Of a DNA stretch of 8,528 bases, positions 1 to 4,866 are shown one piece after another. The DNA comes from Gammaproteobacteria bacterium. GTDB lineage: Bacteria > Pseudomonadota > Gammaproteobacteria > Pseudomonadales > Porticoccaceae. The notes under the pieces are model-generated. The model worked only from the letters and a program-made list of their open reading frames with translations. It ran no database searches and was not told the DNA's origin. The stretch spans positions 1 to 8,528 of the forward strand of contig SBGI01000057.1 in NCBI GenBank assembly GCA_006227015.1. Direction: 5' to 3'. The position numbers and the translations under genes were made by a program. Numbering within the stretch: the first letter of the stretch is position 1; each line of letters starts with the position of its first letter.

Positions 1-63
1 TCTAACTGGTTAACAGCCACCCTAAAGAGTGGCATTCCTGGAGAGGAAAAAACTACGGCCTGA
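1..63 (+). CDS. 3' end of an upstream reading frame (partial)
   Basis: Frame 1 is open from the window edge to a TGA at 61-63 and reads ...SNWLTATLKSGIPGEEKTTA. The segment is too short to identify. The tryptophan-containing piece NWLTATLKSG faintly recalls the linker (QWVKTS-like) that, as I remember it, precedes the catalytic domain in phage proteins joining an N-terminal DNA-binding part to a metallophosphoesterase. The frame is the same as that of the metallophosphoesterase at 157-972, and there is no other stop between 64 and 972. It may therefore be the N-terminal half of an originally continuous gene, or simply the tail of a separate gene ended by the terminator at 58-90. Frame 3 is also open over 6-109 but would have to run through the terminator. 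Confidence 0.35.
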   Translation, partial: SNWLTATLKSGIPGEEKTTA

Positions 64-95
64 ACGGCTCCTACACCGTTCGGGCTTTTTCCTTT
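58..95 (+). terminator. Rho-independent terminator
   Basis: The arms GCCTGAACGG (58-67) and CCGTTCGGGC (76-85) pair over 10 bp with one T-G wobble, around an 8-nt loop. TTTTT (86-90) and then CCTTT follow directly. The TGA stop of the upstream frame lies inside the left arm. Confidence 0.8.
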
Positions 96-156
96 ACAAG
101 AGCCTGAGAAGGTCGCCCTTGAGGAAATCCAGCAGGGTCTTGTAGAAGCCTTCAGC

Positions 157-972
157 ATGGAGCTTTCAGGCCTGAATGAGCCGACAAAAGCGCCCAAGGA
201 TGCAGACGCGGACCTGATGTCCTGCTATCTGATTGGCGATCACCACTTTGGCATGTACGCATGGTCTGAAGAGACTGGCGGCGATGACTACGACACCGAC
301 ATCTCCAGCGAATTGCTGATGCAGACAACCCGCAGGCTTGTTGACCGCTCTCCGAATGCGGAGACAGGCGTATTGATCAACGTAGGCGATTTCCTGCACG
401 CCAATGACACCACCAGTCAGACGCCATCATCGAAACATGCCCTCGATACTGATGGCCGCATGGGAAGGGTTGGGCGATTGGCTGGCCTGCTACTGAAAGC
501 CCTGATTCACCGGATGCTGAAGAAGCACAAAAAGGTAGTGGTGATTAACGCCAGAGGCAACCACGACCCGGACGCTTCCATGTGGCTTAACGAGGTGGTT
601 CGGGCGTATTTCCACAACGAGCCAAGGGTGGAGGTTAAGGATAACTTCTCCAAGTTCGTCTGGTTCGACTTCGGGCAGAACCTGATCGTTGTCCACCACG
701 GCGACAAGATCAGGCGCAGCCAGATGTACGAGGCGGTGACTCGTAACCTGTCTGAGCAGTGGGGCAAGTGCAAACACCGATTCGGATGGACCGGCCACAT
801 TCACCACAAAGACGCGGAAGAGGTAGGCGGAATGATGTTTGAGTCATGGGGCGTATTGGCTCCACCGGATGCATGGCACGCAGCAAGTGGTTACGTGGCA
901 GAGAGGTCAATGACCTGTGTCGTTCTGCACAAAGAGCGAGGCGAGGAAATCAGATACAAGGTGAAGGTATGA
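157..972 (+). CDS. Calcineurin-like metallophosphoesterase, phage type
   Basis: This is a 271-aa enzyme of the calcineurin-like metallophosphoesterase superfamily, which uses two metal ions to hydrolyse phosphoesters; phage members are presumed to act on nucleic acid, but the substrate is unknown. All core motifs are visible: D28-x-H30, GD78-xx-H81, GN135-H136-D137, H180-H181 before GD, and GH214-x-H216-H217. The family signature HFGMYAWSEETGGDDYD follows the first motif. ATG 157 is the first standard start after the terminator at 58-90 but has no Shine-Dalgarno sequence. The frame is open back to 64, and the stretch just before the ATG reads like protein (EPEKVALEEIQQGLVEAFS), with no ATG, GTG or TTG. 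The gene may thus be the C-terminal catalytic part of a protein whose N-terminal part was separated by the in-frame TGA at 61-63. It overlaps the next gene by 4 nt. Confidence 0.88.
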   Translation: MELSGLNEPTKAPKDADADLMSCYLIGDHHFGMYAWSEETGGDDYDTDISSELLMQTTRRLVDRSPNAETGVLINVGDFLHANDTTSQTPSSKHALDTDGRMGRVGRLAGLLLKALIHRMLKKHKKVVVINARGNHDPDASMWLNEVVRAYFHNEPRVEVKDNFSKFVWFDFGQNLIVVHHGDKIRRSQMYEAVTRNLSEQWGKCKHRFGWTGHIHHKDAEEVGGMMFESWGVLAPPDAWHAASGYVAERSMTCVVLHKERGEEIRYKVKV

Positions 973-1319
973 GTATGTGCAAGTGCGGAAACCCAGAGTG
1001 CAAGGCGTTTCTTTTTGCGGGGATGAAGTGTCGGCTAGAGCCAGAAAATTCCACGCTCAAGATGCATGGCCTCGATAAAGAAAAGTCTGACGGCCTCACT
1101 GCCCACTATTACGAGCTGCCAGAAGGTGCAACAGAGCTTTATCACCTGATCATCGAAAGAGACATGAATGGGCAGATCAGCGAGATTTTCCGCGCCTGTT
1201 ATAGGTACGGAAGAGTTGCTCACTCTGCCAAGCTGCGGGACATCAACAAGATACTGGCCTACGCCACCCAGGAAAAAGAACGGCTGTTGAAGTACGAACT
1301 TTCCAACAATGAGGAATGA
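969..1319 (+). CDS. Hypothetical protein with N-terminal cysteine cluster
   Basis: A 116-aa protein I do not recognise. The start ATG at 969 overlaps the stop of the metallophosphoesterase (ATGA), and AAGG at 958-961 gives a ribosome binding site 7 nt upstream; a second ATG at 975 is also possible. The N-terminus begins MSMCKCGNPECKAF with another cysteine at about residue 21 (GMKC), a C-x-C-x4-C...C arrangement that could bind zinc or simply be a cysteine-rich segment. The rest looks globular, with an acidic central part and a C-terminal helix rich in K and E. The frame is also open upstream to an ATG at 846, but that would overlap the conserved end of the metallophosphoesterase, so the short form is preferred. 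Tight overlaps on both sides suggest co-translation. Confidence 0.75.
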   Translation: MSMCKCGNPECKAFLFAGMKCRLEPENSTLKMHGLDKEKSDGLTAHYYELPEGATELYHLIIERDMNGQISEIFRACYRYGRVAHSAKLRDINKILAYATQEKERLLKYELSNNEE

Positions 1320-1321
1320 CC

Positions 1322-1543
1322 ATGCTTCGGAACCTACTCGATAACGCCTACAACTTCAAAATGGAAGAGATCATTTCTGAGGTAGTGACCATCCTTGAAT
1401 CTCAGATCGGAGGTCTAGCCCATGATCGTCTGGAAGAGATAGCGGAAGAGGCTGGAGAGATTGCTGCAAAGCTGACAGAACCGCCAGCAGAAGAACAGTT
1501 AATGATGCGGTTTCCAGGTATATGCGAGGGGTGCGAGGAATAA
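1322..1543 (+). CDS. Hypothetical small acidic helical protein
   Basis: A 73-aa acidic protein, predicted largely helical from its run of E, I, L and A residues, with a C-terminal CEGCEE. I do not recognise a family. ATG 1322 is chosen because GAGGA at 1311-1315 lies 6 nt upstream. ATG 1316, which makes an ATGA overlap with the previous stop, would add only MT and leaves no room for that Shine-Dalgarno sequence. The stop TAA (1541-1543) forms part of TAAC, the left simple site of the attC-like element that follows. This is how genes typically end in integron cassettes. The close link to the preceding gene argues that it may nevertheless be an ordinary phage gene. Confidence 0.65.
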   Translation: MLRNLLDNAYNFKMEEIISEVVTILESQIGGLAHDRLEEIAEEAGEIAAKLTEPPAEEQLMMRFPGICEGCEE

Positions 1544-1602
1544 CGACAGAGTTGTGGGGCGCGGCGCGAAGCGACGAGTCCCACACAAACGGCTTGTTAT
1601 GA
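1538..1602 (+). repeat. attC-like integron cassette recombination site
   Basis: An imperfect inverted repeat of about 65 nt. Outer TAAC (1541-1544) pairs with GTTA (1596-1599), extending to ATAAC/GTTAT. Unpaired spacers follow, GACAGA (1545-1550) and GGCTT (1591-1595). Then GTT-GTG-GGG (1551-1559) pairs with CCC-A-CAC-A-AAC (1580-1590), leaving A1583 and A1587 unpaired on the 3' arm only. C1560/G1578, CG/CG (1562-1563 with 1575-1576) and CGC/GCG (1565-1567 with 1571-1573) continue the stem to a GAA loop. The TAAC - 6 nt - GTT ... AAC - 5 nt - GTTA layout with bulges on one arm is that of cassette attC sites such as those of aad genes. The right simple site is GTTATGA, which departs from GTTRRRY. 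No integron integrase is visible in the window. Confidence 0.68.
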
Positions 1603-1612
1603 GCGAGATTTT

Positions 1613-1912
1613 ATGAGCGACGACACTGAATTTAGGAAGAAACTCGCGCGCCTCCGGGCTTTGATTGCCATCAAAGACGCGCAGTTGATGGCGAACCCGA
1701 AGCCGTACCTTGAGGACATGGCGAAACGCTGCCATGAACTACTTAAAGTTCTTGAAGAAGTGGATCACGCGTTGAGTCCTGACTACGTGTTTCAGGTATG
1801 GGACGAGCAGTTCGACAAAAACCATGTGCCGCGCCCGCAGGACATACAGGGCGAGGCTTTGTTTCGATGCAATAAGGCATTGGACGTGCTACGGAAGTAC
1901 CGCAGCTCATAA
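1613..1912 (+). CDS. Hypothetical protein, possible cassette-borne gene
   Basis: A 99-aa charged, mostly helical protein that I do not recognise; residues 1-30 (rich in K, R, L and A) could form an amphipathic helix. It starts 11 nt after the right end of the attC-like site, the usual distance for a gene in an integron cassette, and has no good Shine-Dalgarno sequence. An upstream five-codon frame (ATG 1599, MSEIL) ends on a TGA overlapping its ATG, so translation could be coupled. The stop lies in TCATAAC (1907-1913), the exact reverse complement of GTTATGA at the attC right site (1596-1602), as expected if the gene occupied a cassette whose two ends match. No complete second attC follows. 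The TTATGAGCGA sequence occurs twice just before and at the start (1597 and 1611). Confidence 0.7.
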   Translation: MSDDTEFRKKLARLRALIAIKDAQLMANPKPYLEDMAKRCHELLKVLEEVDHALSPDYVFQVWDEQFDKNHVPRPQDIQGEALFRCNKALDVLRKYRSS

Positions 1913-1953
1913 CCATTGACTATCACGCCAAACGTCATCTAACCGGAGAGTCC

Positions 1954-2511
1954 ATGAACCCCTTTGACATGCCCATCATCTCAGCAAGGCAGGTATGGCA
2001 CCTAAGCACCTACACGCCATCTGGTGAATGGCTGCCAGAGCATGTGGACACCTACGGAAAAAGAATGCTCCAGGGGTACGAGTCTGGACTGAAAAGAACC
2101 ATTGATTCTCTGCCTGAACATCTGAGAATTATGGGAAACTACTTCTGGTCAGCACAGGTAGAAGGATCTCCCGATGACAGGGCAAGGTATTACGCATTCA
2201 CCACCTATCATCTACAGGTGAGGATCCTGGAGACAGACAAGCCAAAAGCATGGAAGGCAAGGGCAATGAAGCTGGCCATGTACGCGGTAAACGAGGTAAG
2301 GCATCAGAACCCGCCGGATATGTCTGGAGAGCGCCGGAGCTTATACCAGAGCCAGTTTCTGGCAGAAAAGGCAGGGGTGCCAATAACGCAGTTCAGACGG
2401 GATGCAGGAGAGCACTGGGACTGGTCAATCAGCCTGCTTGATAAGTGGGTTGGTCAGGCATTAGGCCCGGTTGCCAAGTGGATAGATGTGAAAAAGGAGG
2501 CGGCTGCATGA
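1954..2511 (+). CDS. Hypothetical phage protein, candidate late regulator by position
   Basis: A 185-aa protein of unknown family. GGAGAG at 1945-1950 lies just before ATG 1954. It has many W, Y, R and H residues. A possible helix-turn-helix-like segment is seen near the C-terminus (FLAEKAGVPITQFRRDAGEHW), followed by a helix with WVGQALGPV. It is the largest unidentified gene upstream of the promoter/terminator block at 2862-3033, the position at which lambdoid phages place the late antiterminator (Q or gp23). A role in switching on late transcription is therefore an inference from place only; I see no residue match to known Q families. Its stop overlaps the ATG of the next gene (ATGA). Confidence 0.75.
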   Translation: MNPFDMPIISARQVWHLSTYTPSGEWLPEHVDTYGKRMLQGYESGLKRTIDSLPEHLRIMGNYFWSAQVEGSPDDRARYYAFTTYHLQVRILETDKPKAWKARAMKLAMYAVNEVRHQNPPDMSGERRSLYQSQFLAEKAGVPITQFRRDAGEHWDWSISLLDKWVGQALGPVAKWIDVKKEAAA

Positions 2512-2861
2512 AAAGGATTTTGTTCATTATTTTCTTGATCCCGCTAATAGTGAACGCCAGCGAGCGCGACTATCAGGAAAGGTTCTGCGCCAGTATCGGA
2601 GGGCAGGCGGAATTTGTATTGCCTGACCGGACAAGGGTTGATTGCCTGACGGAGCATCACGCCATTGAGGTGGACTTTGCGCGGAAGTGGGCCGAGGCAA
2701 TAGGCCAGTCACTGCACTATGCAAAGATGACAGGAAAAGCGCCAGGTGTGTTGCTGATTGTGGACGGGGAGCGCGATCAGAAGTACATCGACAGGCTGTA
2801 TGGGGCAATCAACCGCTGGCATCTGCCGATTCAGGTGTGGACAGTGGAGAAAACAGAATAA
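2508..2861 (+). CDS. Exported protein with PD-(D/E)XK-nuclease-like core
   Basis: A 117-aa protein with a clear signal peptide: MKRI, then a hydrophobic stretch at residues 4-15 and a likely cut after VNA (residue 17). The mature part should lie in the periplasm. Its core shows D45 in a beta-strand-like TRVDCLT, E54-x-D56 in HAIEVDFARK, K60, and Q67 in EAIGQSLHYA. This spacing recalls the PD-(D/E)XK nuclease fold (acidic residue, E-x-D/K, then a helix with Q), and I recall similar small conserved hypothetical proteins in phages and bacteria. C27 and C46 could form a disulfide. ATG 2508 is set by AAGGAGG about 9 nt upstream and by overlap with the previous stop; a frame start at 2445 would lose the signal peptide's N-terminal position. 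Catalysis is unproven; a structural or superinfection-blocking role is possible. Confidence 0.8.
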   Translation: MKRILFIIFLIPLIVNASERDYQERFCASIGGQAEFVLPDRTRVDCLTEHHAIEVDFARKWAEAIGQSLHYAKMTGKAPGVLLIVDGERDQKYIDRLYGAINRWHLPIQVWTVEKTE

Positions 2862-2877
2862 CTGTATAAATAAACAC
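2862..2877 (+). promoter_or_regulatory. LexA-like box 1 (imperfect)
   Basis: CTGTATAAATAAACAC matches CTGT-N8-ACAG except for the final base, with the AT-rich spacer typical of strong SOS boxes. It shares its last base with the first base of box 2 and starts one base after the stop of the exported protein gene. Confidence 0.55.
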
Positions 2878-2892
2878 TGTTCATATTGACAG
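2877..2892 (+). promoter_or_regulatory. LexA box 2 (perfect half-sites)
   Basis: CTGTTCATATTGACAG has the exact CTGT-N8-ACAG form used by LexA of gamma- and betaproteobacteria, with flanking A and TA that also fit. It contains the TTGACA of the candidate promoter, so LexA bound here would block RNA polymerase. A phage repressor with a similar site is a less likely alternative. Confidence 0.7.
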
Positions 2893-2914
2893 TATGTCGA
2901 ACATATGAGACCAT
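2886..2914 (+). promoter_or_regulatory. Candidate SOS-controlled late promoter
   Basis: A perfect -35 TTGACA (2886-2891) is followed after 17 bp by GACCAT (2909-2914), a weak -10 that keeps the A at position 2 and T at position 6. A CATATT at 2912 is a better hexamer but lies 20 bp away. Transcription would start near 2921 and meet the first terminator within about 40 nt. The arms TATGT (2893-2897) and ACATA (2901-2905) form a further dyad between the hexamers. Confidence 0.45.
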
Positions 2915-2933
2915 ATTTCTAGTGTCGAATACT

Positions 2934-2961
2934 AAGCCCTGCCATTCGGTGGGGCTTTTTT
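2934..2961 (+). terminator. Rho-independent terminator upstream of lysis genes
   Basis: AAGCCCTGCC (2934-2943) pairs with GGTGGGGCTT (2948-2957) over 10 bp with two G-T wobbles around an ATTC loop, and the T-run continues to 2961. It lies between the exported-protein gene and the lysis cassette, and just after the candidate promoter. Confidence 0.85.
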
Positions 2962-2996
2962 GTGCCTTCTCTCTCCGGCCAATAGGCCACCTCTCC

Positions 2997-3022
2997 GCCG
3001 CCCTTCGGGTCGGTTTCTTTTT
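2997..3022 (+). terminator. Second intrinsic terminator-like hairpin
   Basis: A C(TTCG)G tetraloop at 3003-3008 is flanked by arms 2997-3003 and 3008-3014 that pair except for C3001/T3010. TTTCTTTTT (3014-3022) follows. Together with the terminator at 2934 it forms a tandem block before the lysis genes. Confidence 0.55.
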
Positions 3023-3033
3023 CTGGATTTGGT

Positions 3034-3237
3034 ATGGATGTAGCAACAGTAGGAATCATTTTGTCCGTGCTCTCTGGGGCTGCTTCTGTGGTATGGCTGG
3101 CGTCACGGGTAAAGACCACTGTTGACATCCATGGGAACGCCATTGGTGAGCTGAAGCGCAGGCTTGACGCCCATGATCGGGCTATCAGCGATCACCACGG
3201 TCGTCTATCAAGGCTTGAGGGCCGCGAACAGCAATGA
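3034..3237 (+). CDS. Small one-TM coiled-coil membrane protein of the lysis cassette
   Basis: A 67-aa protein with an N-terminal hydrophobic segment at about residues 5-23 (VGIILSVLSGAASVVWLAS). A heptad-like charged helix follows (GELKRRLDAHDRAISDHHGRLSRLEGREQQ). The layout fits an inner-membrane protein with a short N-terminus and a coiled-coil domain, as in some phage holin-like or lysis accessory proteins. It directly precedes the endolysin with a 4-nt ATGA overlap, which supports a lysis role. A second, better holin candidate lies at 3714-4172, so this one could be an antiholin, spanin-like or accessory factor. The Shine-Dalgarno sequence is weak (TGGA), and the start follows closely after the second terminator. 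Confidence 0.75.
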   Translation: MDVATVGIILSVLSGAASVVWLASRVKTTVDIHGNAIGELKRRLDAHDRAISDHHGRLSRLEGREQQ

Positions 3238-3647
3238 GCGACAGCATCCGCCTTGCAAAAGACCTGATTGAGAAGCATGAAGGCAGGCGGAGTCTCGCTT
3301 ATGAAGATCACCTTGGTGTCTTAACCATTGGCGTAGGGAGAAACCTTGAGAGCAAGGGGCTATCCGATAACGAGATAGACATCCTTCTGATAAACGACAT
3401 CGTTGAATGCTTCGACGATCTATCAAGTTTCAAGTGGTTTGCTGATGCAACAGATACACAGCAGGCTGCATTCATGGACTGGCGCTTTCAGCTGGGCGCG
3501 GCAGGCATACGGAAGTTCAAGAACACGATTCGATGCCTAGAGTCCGGCGAATACAACCAGGCCGGTATCGAGATGCTTGATTCTATATGGGCAAAGCAAA
3601 CACCCAACAGGGCCAAGGAAATATCCAGACTGGTTAGGGGGCTTTAA
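3234..3647 (+). CDS. Endolysin, T4-type lysozyme (GH24)
   Basis: A 137-aa muramidase that cleaves the beta-1,4 bond between N-acetylmuramic acid and N-acetylglucosamine in peptidoglycan, releasing progeny phage. The catalytic triad of glycoside hydrolase family 24 is intact with the T4 lysozyme spacing: E16 in KHEG, D25 in AYEDHLG and T31 in VLTIGVGRNL. The C-terminal segment TPNRAKEISRLVRG resembles the R-rich end of the family (GLxxRRxxE). It is shorter than T4 lysozyme (164 aa). There is no signal peptide or SAR segment, so it should stay in the cytoplasm until a holin opens the membrane, in agreement with the flanking membrane-protein genes. The start overlaps the preceding gene by 4 nt. 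Confidence 0.93.
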   Translation: MSDSIRLAKDLIEKHEGRRSLAYEDHLGVLTIGVGRNLESKGLSDNEIDILLINDIVECFDDLSSFKWFADATDTQQAAFMDWRFQLGAAGIRKFKNTIRCLESGEYNQAGIEMLDSIWAKQTPNRAKEISRLVRGL

Positions 3648-3649
3648 GT

Positions 3650-3757
3650 GTGCAAATACCGCCCCTTACACCAGAAATCTACTTTGAGCTGTTGAAATAC
3701 CACTGGTTAAAGAATGGGCATACTAGGCCGACTCCTCGGGTCAGAAAAGGCGCTTGA
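3650..3757 (+). CDS. Possible small ORF between endolysin and holin
   Basis: GTG 3650 opens a 35-codon frame (VQIPPLTPEIYFELLKYHWL... ending VRKGA). AGGGGG (3636-3641) lies 8 nt upstream and makes a reasonable ribosome binding site. The peptide has a proline-containing start, an amphipathic centre and a basic tail, with no membrane segment. It overlaps the start of the holin gene by 44 nt in another frame. It fills the otherwise empty 66-nt gap after the endolysin and could couple translation into the holin gene, which lacks a good Shine-Dalgarno sequence of its own. I do not recognise it. Confidence 0.35.
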   Translation: MQIPPLTPEIYFELLKYHWLKNGHTRPTPRVRKGA

Positions 3758-4172
3758 AGGCGTCGTAGATGGTGTTTCCAAGGGCCTGGACGCGCTCGTC
3801 TATACCGATGAGGAAAAGGCCGGAGACGCCGCCAAGGACCGCACCGAAGCAAGAGCAATGGTTGTCCAATGGATGCAGTCCACCCAGGGGCAGAACCTAG
3901 CTAGACGGCTCATTGCTTTAGCCATTACCGGGGTGTGGTTGTGCATGTACCTGTTATCTGCCTTCTGCGGAATGGTTGCAGTGTTCACCAACACCAGTGG
4001 CGTTGTTACAGCCGAGAAGGTTGGCCAGGTTGGAATAATTGCCCAACAGGCAGCCATGGATATGAATCCGGCTGTAATGCTGATTTTGGCTTTTTACTTT
4101 GCCGCTCCACACATGGGCGACATAGCCAAGGCTGTGGTAGGGAAGTTCACAGGAACGGTGAGGGCTGGATAA
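3714..4172 (+). CDS. Holin of the 3TM / gene-transfer-release type
   Basis: A 152-aa protein resembling the 3TM holin family (GTA_holin_3TM). A G-rich N-terminus (GILGRLLGSEKALEGVVDG) is followed by a charged helix with an AREM-like segment (DRTEARAMVVQWM). A basic LARRLIALAITGVWL then leads into the first hydrophobic span (about residues 66-90), and a second is at about 119-132 before APHMGDIAKAVVGKF. Such proteins form membrane lesions that let endolysin reach the cell wall. Upstream there is a TAA in frame at 3708, so ATG 3714 is the first possible ATG; its Shine-Dalgarno sequence is poor. The position two genes after the small membrane protein and right after the endolysin fits. Confidence 0.8.
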   Translation: MGILGRLLGSEKALEGVVDGVSKGLDALVYTDEEKAGDAAKDRTEARAMVVQWMQSTQGQNLARRLIALAITGVWLCMYLLSAFCGMVAVFTNTSGVVTAEKVGQVGIIAQQAAMDMNPAVMLILAFYFAAPHMGDIAKAVVGKFTGTVRAG

Positions 4173-4535
4173 GTGCCATTCAGGACCGAACTGGAGCTAA
4201 AGCCCTATGGGTATAAGTGGAGAACAGTTAGTCATCTGGTGTACGAAACCATTGCTGGTGACTATGTGGTTGTGCCTCCTAACTTTAAGACTGATCTTGC
4301 TTCTATCCCTCGCCTTCTGCGTCTTATCTGTCCTATGCACGGGCCCTATACAAGAGCGGCTGTGGTCCATGACTACCTGTACTCGACCAAAGAGATCGAC
4401 GACACCCCCATCGAAAGAAAGCGGGCAGACCGAATTTTTTACGAGGCAATGAGAGAAAGCGGAGTACGCCGCACCAAAGCCTATCTGATGTATTTAGCAG
4501 TAAGGGCCGGAGGGTGGTTCCCGTGGAAAACCTAG
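4173..4535 (+). CDS. DUF1353 family phage protein
   Basis: A 120-aa protein of the DUF1353 family, found in many phages near tail or lysis genes; its function is unknown. Signature motifs are PPNFKTDLASIPRLLR (residues 35-50), MHGPYTRAAVVHDYLY (55-70) and a C-terminal helix, ADRIFYEAMRESGVRRTKAYLMYLAVRAGGW. H56, H66 and D67 are conserved polar residues and could bind a metal, but this is not shown. It starts with GTG at 4173, immediately after the stop of the holin gene, with GAGGG about 8 nt upstream. This coupling suggests it belongs to the lysis operon. Confidence 0.88.
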   Translation: MPFRTELELKPYGYKWRTVSHLVYETIAGDYVVVPPNFKTDLASIPRLLRLICPMHGPYTRAAVVHDYLYSTKEIDDTPIERKRADRIFYEAMRESGVRRTKAYLMYLAVRAGGWFPWKT

Positions 4536-4557
4536 CGTCAACCGAGAGGAACGCACA

Positions 4558-4866
4558 ATGGCAGAGACCAGAGCACAGCTTAACAGAAAGGTCAGACAAG
4601 AAGCCCTGAGAGAGCAATTAGCATCACAGGGGCATGTCCAGCACGTTATTGAATTGCTTGAAGAAATAAGCAATCCAATCAATGATATAGATAAGGGCAT
4701 GGTTGACCGCTACAAGATCGTCATAGATACCAAGTTAAAGCTGATCGGGAAGTACCTGCCTGACCTGAAAGCCATAGAAGCAACCATATCTGGCGACGCA
4801 GACCAGCCTATTAAGCACACCATCGAATTCATTAATGGCACACCTTCAGGTTCCGATAGCGTTTGA
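4558..4866 (+). CDS. Probable terminase small subunit
   Basis: A 102-aa, mainly helical basic-acidic protein directly before the large terminase. The segment LNRKVRQEALREQLASQGHVQHVIELLEEI (residues 8-37) and the later KLIGKYLPDLKAIE resemble small proteins that precede the large terminase in P22-like phages. Small terminases recognise the packaging start and form rings that regulate the large subunit. No clear helix-turn-helix is visible, so the assignment rests mainly on position, size and composition. GAGGA lies 7 nt before the ATG. Its 3' end overlaps the large terminase by 32 nt, suggesting translational coupling. A pac site, if present, may lie within this gene, but I cannot locate it. 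Confidence 0.65.
   Translation: MAETRAQLNRKVRQEALREQLASQGHVQHVIELLEEISNPINDIDKGMVDRYKIVIDTKLKLIGKYLPDLKAIEATISGDADQPIKHTIEFINGTPSGSDSV

Noticed and set aside
490..807. Minus-strand 105-aa and 97-aa frames.
   Set aside because: They are antisense to the motif-bearing part of the metallophosphoesterase and show no protein-like features.
1916..1943. Promoter-like TTGACT - 16 bp - TCTAAC before the 185-aa gene.
   Set aside because: Transcription would start around the ribosome binding site at 1945-1950, leaving almost no leader, so it is unlikely to drive this gene.
1907..1945. A second, degenerate attC after the 1613-1912 ORF (TAAC, then AAC 5 nt before CTAACC).
   Set aside because: No GTT right site and no inner arm pairing; only the left 7-mer is convincing.
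2838..2870. Promoter with -10 TATAAA (2865-2870) and -35 TGGACA (2838-2843).
   Set aside because: The 21-bp spacing is too long and there is no better -35 at 16-18 bp.
2977..2988. GGCC-AATA-GGCC hairpin between the two terminators.
   Set aside because: Only 4 bp and no T-run; probably incidental.
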